A stretch of DNA of 64,000 nucleotides from Boswellia sacra (Eukaryota; Streptophyta; Magnoliopsida; Sapindales; Burseraceae), in assembly GCA_013180625.2 (NCBI GenBank), contig SNVD02005101.1:124001-188000 (forward strand). Reading direction: 5' to 3'. The notes under the pieces were generated by a model. The model did not search any database, was not told the DNA's origin, and saw only the letters and a list, made by a program, of their open reading frames with translations. Shown here one piece after another: positions 12,250 to 21,099 of the stretch (position 1 is the stretch's first letter; every line of letters begins with the position of its first letter). The position numbers were made by a program, and so were the translations under genes.

Positions 12250-13800
12250 GAAGAGGAAGCTCCCAAGTTAGAATTGAAGCCCTTACCTGAAGGACTGAAA
12301 TATGCATATCTTGGGGAGAATCAAACATATCCGGTGGTAATTTCTTCATCCCTCACATGCGAGCAACAAGGTAAGTTGATAGAAGTGCTTAAAAGGCATA
12401 AAAATGCAATTGGGTGGACTTTTAAAGATATAAAAGGCATTAACCCCTTAATTTGCACACATAGAATACATTTAGAGGAAAATGCCAAAACATCTCAACA
12501 ACCTCAAAGGAGATTAAATCCACACATGAAAGAGGTCACTAGGGTTGAAGTTCTCAAACTACTTGATATGGAAATTATCTATCCTATTTCTGATAGTAAG
12601 TGGGTAATCCCTACACAAGTAGTACCTAAAAAATCTGGAATTACAGTTGTTAAAAATGAAAAGGGGGAATCATTGCCAACTCATGTCTCTCTAGTTGGAG
12701 GATGTGCATTGATTATAGAAAATTAAATGCTGTCCCTAGAAAAGACCATTTTCCCTTACCTTTCCTTGACCAAATTCTTGAAAGAGTAGTAGGAAACCCC
12801 TACTGCTGCTTTCTTGATGGATACTCAGGCTATTATCAAATTCCCATTGCACTCGAAGACTAAGAAAAGACCACATTCATGTGCCCCTTCGGCACTTTTG
12901 CATTTAGGAGAATGCCTTTTGGACTTTGTAATGCCCCAGCTACTTTTCAAAGATGCATGTTAAACATTTTCAGTGATATGGTTGAGCATTGTTTAGAGGT
13001 TTTTATGGATGATTTAACTGTCTTTGGAAACTATTTTGACAATTGTCTTGAAAACTTAGAAAAAGTCCTAAAAAGGTGTGTAGAAAAAGGTCTTATTTTG
13101 AATTGAGAAAAATGTCATTATATGGTCACTTCAGGAATTGTCTTAGGTCATGTAGTGTCTTCTAAAGGAATTGAAGTTGACAAAGCAAAAGTGAAATTAA
13201 TTTCCTATTTGCCTCCACCAAAAACAGTTAAAGAGGTTTGTTCATTCTTAGGGCATGCTGGATTTTATAGGAGGTTCATAAGAAATTTCAGTGCTAGATC
13301 TAAACCTCTTTGTAACCTCTTAATAAAAGATACTTCCTTTGAATGGACTCAAGAATGTCAAAATGCCTTTGATACACTAATTGGGCTTTTAACAACTGCT
13401 CCAATTATGCAATCTTCTGATTGGTCCTTGCCTTTTGAATTGATGTGTGATGTAAGCGACTATGCAGTTGGTGCTGTCTTATGACAAAGAAAAGAAGGTA
13501 AGCCTTATGTGATATACTATGCAAGTAGGACTTTAAATGATGCACAAATGAATTACACAACAACTGAAAAAGAACTACTTGTAGTAGTATTTGCATTGGA
13601 TAAATTTCGATCTTATTTAATTGGCTCTCCAACAATTGTTTACACTGACCATGCAGCTGTTAGATATTTAATGTCTAAACAGGATGCAAAACCTAGATTG
13701 ATACGGTGGATCTTATTGCTCCAAGAATTCAACATCACAATAAAGGATAAGAAAGGAGCTGAAAATGTCGTTACTGATCATCTTTCAAGACTAACAACAG
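12250..13800 (+). pseudogene. Athila reverse transcriptase and RNase H, broken
   Basis: RT starts in frame 1 and shifts to frame 3 near 12685, just before an 'RMCIDYRKLNA' block. In frame 3 it continues through FRRMPFGLCNAPATFQRCM to the catalytic VFMDDL (near 13005) and on to 'FLGHAGFYRRFIRNFS'. RNase H follows, with [10 protein letters not shown] and [11 protein letters not shown] blocks. Three in-frame stops are seen: TAA at 12861 where a CAA codon is expected, TGA at 13104 where TGG is expected, and TGA at 13482. Two of these fit C-to-T transition decay of methylated DNA. It would copy element RNA to cDNA in the cytoplasm; this copy cannot. Confidence 0.92.
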
Positions 13801-15153
13801 AGACATTAATTGAAACTTCACCTATCAATGATTCTTTTCCTGATGAATTTTTATTTTCCGTTGCTACTGTACCTTGGTTTGCTAACATTGTAAATTTTCT
13901 TGCAACAGGAAAAATGCCACCTCATTGGAATGCTCAAGACAAAAGAAAATTTTTAATTGAGGTGAAAAATTTTTATTGGGATGACCCATATCTGTTCAAA
14001 TATTATCCAGACCAAATAATAAGAAGATGCATACCCGACAATGAGGTAAGTAGTGTCATTAACTTTTGTCATTCTGAAGCATGTGGACATTTTTCATCTA
14101 GAAAAACAACTGCTAAAATCTTGCAATGTGGATTTTATTGGCCCACTTTATTTAAAGATGCACATGCATTTTGCAAAACGTGTGAAAATTGTCAAAAATT
14201 GGGATCTATTTCAAAAAGAAACATGATGCCGTTGAATCCCATTCTTGTCGTTGAAATCTTTGACTGTTGGGGTATTGATTTTATGGGACCCTTTCCACCG
14301 TCATTTGTTTTGTGTACATCCTTGTTGCAGTAGACTATGTTTCAAAATGGGTCGAGGCAATTCCATGTCGAAACAATGATCACAAAACAGTTGTCAAATT
14401 CTTGAAGGAGAATATCTTGAGTAGATTTGGAATTCCTCGAGCCATTATTAGTGATGGGGTACACATTTTTGTAATAAACCATTTGAAACCTTAATGAAGA
14501 AATATGGAATAACCCATAAAATTTCTACACCTTATCACACACAAACAAGTGGACAAGTTGAATTAGCTAATAGGGAGATAAAACAGATCTTAGAAAAAAC
14601 GGTTAACCCAAATCGTAAAGATTGGTCTTTAAGACTTAGTGATGCACTTTGGGCTTACCGAACTACTTTTAAAACATCATTGGGAATGTCTCCTTATAGA
14701 CTAGTTTATGGAAAACCTTGTCACTTGCCTGTGGAAATTGAGCATAAAGCTTATTGGGCCATTAAAACATTCAACACAAATTTAAATGATGCTTGCAAGT
14801 TACGTAAACTCCAACTGAGTGAACTTGAAGAAATCAGGAATGAGGCTAATGAAAATTCTAAAATATACAAAGAAAAAATGAAGGTTTTTCATGACAAATC
14901 CATTGTTAGAAAATCTTTTGAACCTTCACAAATAGTTCTTTTGTACGATTCAAGATTGCATTTGTTTCCTGGTAAACTTTGGTCTCGTTGGACTGGGCCT
15001 TTCATTGTTAAAAATGTTTTCCCTCATGGAGCAGTTGAAATCGAGAACCCAAAGAATGGTAATGTGTTTAAAGTTAATGGACAACGGTTAAAACCATTCT
15101 TTGAAAATTTTGATCAAAATGAAGAGTCCATTACTTTAGTCGATCCTTTTTAA
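13801..15153 (+). pseudogene. Athila integrase, two frameshifts
   Basis: An HHCC zinc-binding N-terminus (H...H...CKTCENC) lies at about 14068-14200. The core has Asp in GIDFMGP (about 14275), Asp in IISDG (about 14450) and Glu in QVELANRE (codon 14560-14562), so the DDE triad is present. The reading frame shifts near 14310 and near 14460. The last 219 codons (14494-15153) are open and include '[24 protein letters not shown]' and a C-terminal beta-rich part. There is no chromodomain, in line with Athila. It would insert cDNA into the host genome. Confidence 0.92.
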
Positions 15154-15277
15154 GGATTGATCTTTCCCGGTCAAGTAGCGGATACAGTACTTCGTGAATT
15201 TTAAAGTCGGTTTTTCAGTTCCCTAAAAACTGTTGCTCACCTTGCATTCATTTTCCTTTATTTTCTCGTATTTTCAC

Positions 15278-15658
15278 ATGGACACCATTCTCTCAAATCT
15301 GCACAAACATTTTCCCTTTCTTCCTCCAAATGATTTGCTTAAAATTTACAAAGCTTGCGCAGAAAGAGTAAGGATGTTGATGCGTAAGGGTGTGTCTGTC
15401 GAAGTAAGATGGTTAATTGAAGCCAATGTTCGATTTTCTTATGAATTTTCAGATAATCTTGTTTCTCACATGCCAGGTATGGGAAAAAGCTCTTACGCCA
15501 AAAAACGAAGAGCGAAAAGGTTACAAGTTTGTCCCAAATGTGCAAGATGGACTTGTAACCAGTGTTGCCGCTCCTTGGGATATTTGTCTAATAATCGAGA
15601 GGATAAACTACAGTTCATCAAGAATGGACTGAGTATGGAGTCTTTGGATGATATCTGA
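15278..15658 (+). CDS. Cysteine-rich basic protein resembling carlavirus nucleic-acid-binding proteins
   Basis: Intact 126-codon ORF placed 124 bp after integrase. I chose ATG 15278; an in-frame ATG at 15233 would add 15 hydrophobic residues. Residues 1-65 are mixed and probably helical. Residues 69-82 are GKSSYAKKRRAKRL, a strongly basic patch. Cysteines follow at 85, 88, 93, 96 and 97 (VCPKCARWTCNQCC), a likely zinc-binding knuckle. Basic patch, spacing, position of the knuckle and overall size are those of the 11-16 kDa cysteine-rich proteins of carlaviruses and relatives (Pfam Viral_NABP), known to bind nucleic acid, suppress RNA silencing and, in one case, act as a transcription factor. 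There is no membrane segment or signal peptide, so it is not the env-like protein usual here. Function in this element is inferred. An independently evolved zinc-knuckle protein is the alternative. Confidence 0.65.
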   Translation: MDTILSNLHKHFPFLPPNDLLKIYKACAERVRMLMRKGVSVEVRWLIEANVRFSYEFSDNLVSHMPGMGKSSYAKKRRAKRLQVCPKCARWTCNQCCRSLGYLSNNREDKLQFIKNGLSMESLDDI

Positions 15659-15662
15659 ATGA

Positions 15663-15679
15663 CTCTTGAGACGCATTCT
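15663..15679 (+). repeat. 17-bp direct repeat flanking the LOG segment
   Basis: CTCTTGAGACGCATTCT occurs here, just after the cysteine-rich ORF, and again exactly at 17040-17056, after the LOG-like gene. An exact 17-bp match is not expected by chance in this AT-rich DNA. It may mark template switching when the gene was acquired, or a local duplication. Confidence 0.7.
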
Positions 15680-16085
15680 TGCGGACTTGTGCAGCGTAAA
15701 ATTTTTAATTTGTGGACACAATTACGAGATAAGCAGGAACGCTATAGTCTTGGGAATCTGACTCAAAACGACCCTGTTTGTTAGTTTATAAGAAAACTGG
15801 ATGGGAAGCATATCCCCAACTCATAGAAGGTGTTTAAGCCGTTTCTGGACGTAAAACCAGAGGAAGATGTGAGCCACAGTCACAACTACCTGTACATATG
15901 CATGTGTGCCATTATTTTTTATTTTTAATGTCTCATAGCTGTCATTTTTGAATTTGTATCTTTTGTTTGACTTATGATGCCTCATTTTATCATCTTTTTT
16001 TGAGTTTTTATGCATTATTGTCGACTTTTTCAACAAACAACCGAGTTACCTATATAGATGTAATCATTAGCATACCTTTTTGCAC

Positions 16086-16095
16086 TCCATAAATA
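16086..16095 (+). promoter_or_regulatory. Candidate TATA box upstream of the LOG-like gene
   Basis: CCATAAATAC lies about 55 bases before the LOG-like ATG at 16145. A start site some 30 bases downstream would leave a short leader. It could give the LOG-like gene its own transcript, independent of the LTR. It is a sequence match only; splicing from the genomic RNA is an alternative. Confidence 0.35.
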
Positions 16096-16144
16096 CCACA
16101 TCTCTTGTTCTCTTCTTCACACATAGTTAGAGAGTTGTATAAAC

Positions 16145-16792
16145 ATGGAGGGAACTTCAAAACGTCGAATCTAAAAGATATGTGTATTCTGTGGATCTCG
16201 ACCGGGTAAAAGTGAAGAGTTTGTCAAGGCAGCAAATTATCTTGGTAGACTACTGGCTGAAAGAAAGAGTCATGTGGTTTATAAGGGAGGTAGCCTCGGG
16301 TTAATGGGTTGTGTGTCAAGAGCTGCACGTGTAGGAGGTAGTCAAGTTTTAGGAGTTAAAAAAGCTTTGACTATAGAAAGCATTGTTGGAAAAACGATTG
16401 GGCATGAGTTACAAGTCTCCTCCATGCATGAACGCATGGCACATATGCTCATCAATTCAGATGCTTTTATTGCTTTACCAGGTGGCTTTGGTACTCTCGA
16501 AGAAATTTTTCAAATTGCCTCTTAGGCCCAACTAAATCTCTATAAAAAACCTATAGGTTTGTTGAATGTTAACAATTTCTTTGATCCTTTAATAAGTTTT
16601 GTTGATGCAGCTGTGGAACAAAATTTTATCCCCCATTTGGCGAGACAGATCCTTGTTTCTGCTACTTCTGCTGGTGAATTACTTGACAAATTACAATCAG
16701 TTGAGTATAAACCTGACCCAGCTAGTACTCAAATTAATTGGTCAGGAGGGCAAAACAAAAAATGCAAATTGGATCTGAATCTCCGTTTGTAA
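16145..16792 (+). pseudogene. LOG: LOG-family cytokinin-activating enzyme, captured, two in-frame stops
   Basis: LOG enzymes (cytokinin riboside 5'-monophosphate phosphoribohydrolases, Rossmann-like 'lysine decarboxylase' fold) release active cytokinin bases from nucleotides in the cytosol and nucleus. The frame runs from ATG 16145 to TAA 16790-16792, 215 codons, the usual LOG length. Residues include ICVFCGSRPGKSEEF near the start, GGSLGLMG, MHER (Arg97) and PGGFGTLEE (112-120, with Glu120); Arg97 and Glu120 match the catalytic pair of the family. The C-terminal part 'KPIGLLNVNNFFDPLISFVD' also matches. Stops are TAA at codon 10 (16172) and TAG at codon 127 (16523), the latter where family members have Trp, so TGG to TAG. 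There is no frameshift. Plant LOG genes have several introns; this copy has none, which points to capture through RNA. It lies between integrase and the polypurine tract, thus inside the element. This copy should be non-functional unless stops are read through. Confidence 0.93.
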
Positions 16793-18088
16793 TTTTTTTT
16801 CTTTTCCTGTCTTTTATTTTTAGCATTTTATAAGTCTTTCAGGTCATCCCTCTTGAATAATAGAAGCTTCAGGTAATGTCTCCTATACTTTATCTCTCTA
16901 CATTTAAACATTGAGGATAATGTTTCATTTGGTTGGGGGGAAAGGATATTAGACATGAGTATGTTTTGAATTTTCTTTTTCTTGAAAAAAAAAGCGAGTT
17001 AGTAATTAGATTCAGAGTGCGGCGTAAGGAGTTCAAATCCTCTTGAGACGCATTCTGGGTCAGGAATGGTAGAGTAAGGAGGACCAGTTTGAACTTTTGA
17101 AACCCATTCTAACCAATTTGTCATTTTATTTTGATTTTGTGAACTCATTTTAGCTAACTTGATATTATTTAGTCTTGATTTTTGAATTTTATAACAAGGA
17201 GGTCTTATTCATTTCACTTTGAATTATTCAAATCTATGAACTCTCACAACATTATCATTTAATAAACTGTGTGCTTATGTATTTGTTAAGCAAGTATTCA
17301 TGAACCTTTCTTCACACACACACATACCTTGATGCATGATTGTGGGTGGCAAAATGAAATGTTGCAATATTTGAGTTCTTTTATTTTGTTTAGGATAACA
17401 ACAAAAGGAAGGGGAAAGTAAAAAAAAAAAATGAAAGCAAAAAAAAAGAGGTAAAAAAAAAGAGAGCAATTGTGGATAAGTTTGGTCTCGTAGCCTCCTT
17501 AATTCGAGCAATTAAGCCCGAGGGGTGTCTCAACACCTAATACCCTAAGACCAACTGGTTTGGGAGCTATTGGCCCAAAGCTTGCTACATGGATTAAGGA
17601 GAAAGCTCAATGGGATTGAACATTGCACTATCCACAAGTTTCTAAGCAAAAATAAAGCATCGACAACCCGAGTCGTTAAGCTCGAAAGAGTGTCTTAACA
17701 CCTAATGCCCTAAGGCCAACTAGTCTGGGAGTCATTAGCCTAAGGCTCGCTACATGGGTTAAAGATGCATTCTTTCATCAATATATATATATATATATAT
17801 AAAATAAATGAATGCCCCCTGCCTACAGTTGTTAGCCTTAACAAATATTAGAACCGATATGGCTTCTTTCTAATAAGCCCCATAGTCATGTATCGACTGG
17901 GCACAAAAAGAAGGTTTATTGAAATCTTGACTGAAGAGAACATGAGTCATTAAAAAAAAAAATCGGTTGAGAGTTTGTTTATTTGGATAAAATCAAGGAG
18001 AGTGCAATAATGACCACCTTGGATGTAAAATTCTATAAATCACTTCTAAATAATAACGCTTTAATTGCTAGGGACTAGCAATAAGCTA
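16793..18088 (+). other. Athila 3' non-coding region with duplication and microsatellites
   Basis: No ORF of note. It contains a G-rich tract GGTTGGGGGGAAAGG near 16931-16945 that looks like a second polypurine tract, the second copy of the 17-bp repeat (17040-17056), A-rich low-complexity DNA (17417-17465), a 164-bp-spaced duplication (17505-17770) and a TA run (17781-17802). Confidence 0.7.
17505..17770 (+). repeat. Tandem duplication, 164-bp spacing, in the Athila 3' region
   Basis: Two copies of about 95 bp begin near 17505 and 17669. Shared blocks include TCT(C/T)AACACCTAAT, CCCTAAG(A/G)CCAACT, TGGGAG, and GCT(T/C)GCTACATGG. They are about 80 percent alike by eye. Such repeats before the 3' LTR are common in Athila and Ogre/Tat elements. 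Confidence 0.75.
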
Positions 18089-18099
18089 GTTGGGGGGTG
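18089..18099 (+). other. Athila polypurine tract
   Basis: GTTGGGGGGTG directly precedes the TG start of the 3' LTR. It primes plus-strand DNA synthesis. Confidence 0.85.
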
Positions 18100-19470
18100 T
18101 GATGAACACTTAAATATGTATATTTAATAAGAGCTTAGCTCATCATATTGCATTAATAGTGTCATTAAATTCCTCAACTTAAGCATATTTGTAGTCTTTG
18201 CATCTTTGGAATTAACTTTCTCTTAATTTTGGTTTTGTTATAGGTTTGGTAAAATAGGCATAACTCTCAATTTATAGGTCAAAATGATACAAAGCTTAAT
18301 GTTTTGGAAAGCTAATTAAATTATCTACAAGATTGTATTTCACAAGAATCATCAAATTCGAGCTCTTAGTGGACCAAAAATGGGCTTGAAGTGAACCTAT
18401 CTGTAGATTCGGCCCAGCCTGACCATGCCTCAGTATTTTGACCATATCTCTCAGAATACGTATCCAAATTGTATGAATCAAGATGTTCTAGAAATATGAG
18501 AGAGATATCTACGACTTTCATGAAGACATATGATTAAAATTCTCAAAAATTCAATATCAAAATCAGTGGTCAAAGTTGGTTCACCTAATTACCTCAATTG
18601 TCAAAGTTGGTGCATCTAATATTTGACAATTATTCCTTTGTAATTTTATAAGTTTGCCCCTGAATGTATCTATAAATAGAGGTGCCTTGTGACCCATTGG
18701 GAGCATCTTAGCCTTAGCTGGGATCTTGTATTGTGTATCTCTTGTTATTCTCTCTTGTGTGTTATTAATGAATTTCCTTTTTCTTGTAATTAGTTTTCTT
18801 TCTCTATAATGTCTTTCTAATTTCTCTCTTGCTAAGGTGAAAGGGTGAAACCCTTGATATGAGAGTAAGGATTCTCTAACCCTTAATGTGTGCTTAATAA
18901 TCATAATCTTATGTTGTTTATATGATTTATATTTATTTTCTTAGTCAATCTTGACACCATTCGTAAAGTGGAGGTCTTGATCCATTATAGACAATCCTTG
19001 GCACATCAAATGCTTGGATCCTTTCTAGATGTCGTATGCTTCTTCATTATCGACATAAATCTAGTTAGGAACCTTGATTTGTTGTAGACATATGGAGATT
19101 GGCACATTGGATGCTTGAACTCATTTACAAGAACTGGTATAAATATTGGTAACGAAGCAAATATAATTCATATAACTAAAACGGGTTATTTATCCTTATT
19201 TGAAATATCAATGGCGGATCCCCTAACCTTAGCTTTCATTATTATTGTATTAATTTCTCTTATGTTATTATCATTTATTGTTTATGAACTTGCTCTTTTC
19301 TTATATTTGTTGATATTATCTTTTCATCTCCTTGAATCATCCATATCATATTTGCTTACTTATAGTTTGTAGCGCTAAAATTTCCTTCCTCGTGGATCGA
19401 CCCCGGACTCACCGAGTTTATTACTTCGACACTCCTATACTTGGGAGACAATCCTTTTTCGGATGTGTCA
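18100..19470 (+). repeat. Athila 3' LTR (1371 bp)
   Basis: Direct copy of 8282-9653, TG...CA, with scattered substitutions (a few percent) and hardly any length change. It ends GGATGTGTCA at 19470. It carries the element's transcript end signals; I did not locate a precise poly(A) site. Confidence 0.95.
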
Positions 19471-19537
19471 GTTCTTGACTCTCACACATCTGAAGCCTCT
19501 TCTTGTTCCCCCACTGTAAAAAGAATTCTGGCTCCAT
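19471..19537 (-). pseudogene. Start of a split plant gene exon 1
   Basis: On the minus strand ATG at 19537-19535 opens MEPEFFLQWGNKKRL. After that the frame meets stops, but dropping one base near 19497 (a CTTCAGATG context) moves to RCVRVKN and runs in frame into the piece at 8170-8281 across the Athila insertion point, counting the target duplication once. So exon 1 carries both a 1-bp insertion and an 11-kb retrotransposon. A 5' leader would lie at higher coordinates. The gene family is not one I can name with confidence. Confidence 0.5.
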
Positions 19538-20593
19538 AGAAGTTGACTATTTACAAGCTCTCTGATTCCTCTCTTCCTTCTTCGTATCTGCATCCACAAA
19601 CCCAAAACAAACCTCAAAATCTAAGCTTTCCTTGCACGAAACATTGAATAATGAAACCCGAAAGCGAAAATTCATGAAGTTGATAAATTAACTTTTTTTT
19701 TTCTTGAATTCCTTTAAATAAATTGCTAAGATTATAAATCCTCCATGTAATAATGCTTCAATAACATTGTCCAAGTAAAGCATATGTCGTGGATAGTATT
19801 TCTTCCACATATGTGTACTACAAAACAATCCCATGTCTTCTCTATTTCGTTACCTATCAAAGCAAACAAAAAACAAAACAAAACAAAACCCATGGAGTAA
19901 AACAAGATTGAAAACCATATTACCACTCTCTGAGACACTGTTGCATTACATCTAACCCTCCATACACACCAACACAACAAACACACTTGCACGCAACAGA
20001 TTGATCGACAATCAAGAATCACTTAACCATCAAAACCAAAACATAGATCAGTGAAAAAATTGAAGGATAAAAATCAAAAATTTAATTAAAAAATTACAAC
20101 TTCAGATAAAAAAAAACCATCTTTTAGATTCAACTAACTAACTACACTGTTCATTAAGCATTTTCCAGATCACAAAAGCAAATAAATATATCATTTAAAA
20201 GTATAATACCACTTACACTTAACAATCAAGAATTTATATATATTAAGGGATTTGAAAAAACTTACACTTGTCTCTACTTTGCAGACAAAGTCAAAGGAGG
20301 TTATGAGCTTATGAAAGTTGAAAAGTAAATAAAAGCAACTTCAGTGTGTATATAGACTCTTGCTGTACTTAAGGAAAAAGAAAAAGAAAACTGAACCTTG
20401 ATAAGAATATATGCACAAATAAAACAGATCCTTTGTTCAAAAAAATTACAACACTAGTAGGGAATTTGAACTATTCTTCAGTAACAATATTATTTGGATA
20501 TAATGCAGCAGATCCCACTATTGACCACTTACATTTTGTGTCTCTATGAAGTTGCCTAATTCTAGGTACTATCATGCAAATAATAGCTATTTC
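19538..20593. other. Presumed upstream region of the split gene; otherwise nothing certain
   Basis: Minus-strand leader and promoter sequence of the broken gene is expected here; TATA-like strings occur near 20238 and 20350. A minus-strand open stretch at 20471-20590 ends PRIRQLHRDTKCKW...EE-stop and looks more coding-like than its surroundings, but I do not recognise it. An AAAAC-rich run is at 19868-19890. Confidence 0.4.
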
Positions 20594-20822
20594 TATAACA
20601 CCCTTAGGCCAATCCCACATCGGCAAGACACGAGGGAGTGCTGGGTATATAAGTGGGAGCATGCCTTGGTATCATAAGGGCCCCTTGGGCTCGAGGACCC
20701 GTTTTGGGTGCAGTCTAGTACAGCCTCTGATAGGCCAGTAGCTAGATTGGTGGCTCGAGAACAAAACCGTCTGGCCCAGTGGCCCAAAGCGGACAATATC
20801 CCTGGTGGGCCGGCCTGTGATA
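20594..20822 (+). repeat. TRIM left LTR (229 bp)
   Basis: Begins TATAACACCCTTAGGCC (expected TGTAACACCC, with one G-to-A change) and ends CTGTGATA (expected TGACA). It is about 40 bp longer than the right LTR owing to an extra block near 20720-20765. Confidence 0.8.
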
Positions 20823-20911
20823 GTTATGGTATCATAGCAGCCCCGTATGTCCTCTGTGCGATGGTGGGGCAAACAATAGTGAGGAAGCTGAGTCCTAAAA
20901 GGAGGGGTGAT

Positions 20912-21099
20912 TGTAACACCCTTAGGCCAATCCTACATCGGTAAGACACGGGGGAGATGTTGGGTCTATAAGTGGGAGCATGCTTTGGTCTCTTGAGGGC
21001 CCCTTGGGCTCGACGACGCATTTTGGGTGCAGTTTAGTGCAGTCTGTGTGGCCTAGTGGACCAAAGCGGACAATATCCTCGGTAGGTCGGGCTGTGACA
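20912..21099 (+). repeat. TRIM right LTR (188 bp)
   Basis: Begins TGTAACACCCTTAGGCC and ends GGGCTGTGACA. Shared blocks with the left LTR: CCACATCGG-type motif, TATAAGTGGGAGCATGC, GGGCCCCTTGGGCTCGA, and AAAGCGGACAATATCC. Confidence 0.85.

Larger units (their letters stand above)
8282..19470 (+). mobile_element. Athila-lineage Ty3/gypsy retrotransposon with two extra genes
   Basis: Complete structure: 5' LTR 8282-9653, primer site 9660-9677, gag-protease-RT-RNase H-integrase 9790-15153, an extra ORF 15278-15658, a LOG-like gene 16145-16792, a repeat-containing spacer, polypurine tract 18089-18099 and 3' LTR 18100-19470. The LTRs begin TGATGAACAC and end GATGTGTCA. Flanking 5-mers are GTTGT (8277-8281) and GTTCT (19471-19475), a target duplication with one mismatch. 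The LTRs differ by a few percent by eye, so the insertion is not recent. Gag-pol has several frameshifts and stops, so this copy cannot move by itself. Lineage assignment rests on the gag and protease style, the tRNA-Asp primer site and the long region between integrase and the 3' LTR where Athila elements usually hold an env-like ORF. Confidence 0.93.
20594..21099 (+). mobile_element. TRIM element (506 bp), non-autonomous
   Basis: Two short LTR-like repeats, 20594-20822 and 20912-21099, enclose an 89-bp middle. The middle begins with a primer-site-like TGGTATCATAGC (one mismatch to the tRNA-Met type TGGTATCAGAGC) and ends with a purine tract AAAAGGAGGGGTGAT just before the second repeat. It has no coding capacity. 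Flanking bases do not form a clear duplication (ATTTC versus ATTAA). ORFs predicted across it on both strands are chance frames. Confidence 0.85.

Noticed and set aside
15278..15658. Env-like protein, which Athila elements often have here
   Set aside because: No signal peptide or membrane segment, too short, and a basic Cys-knuckle layout instead.
16145..16792. LOG as a host gene next to the element
   Set aside because: It lies well inside the element, before the purine tract and 3' LTR, with no intron and no flanking host sequence.
16931..16945. G-rich tract after the LOG gene as the main polypurine tract
   Set aside because: The tract at 18089-18099 abuts the LTR; this one does not. It may be an additional tract, as reported for some elements, but I cannot support that.
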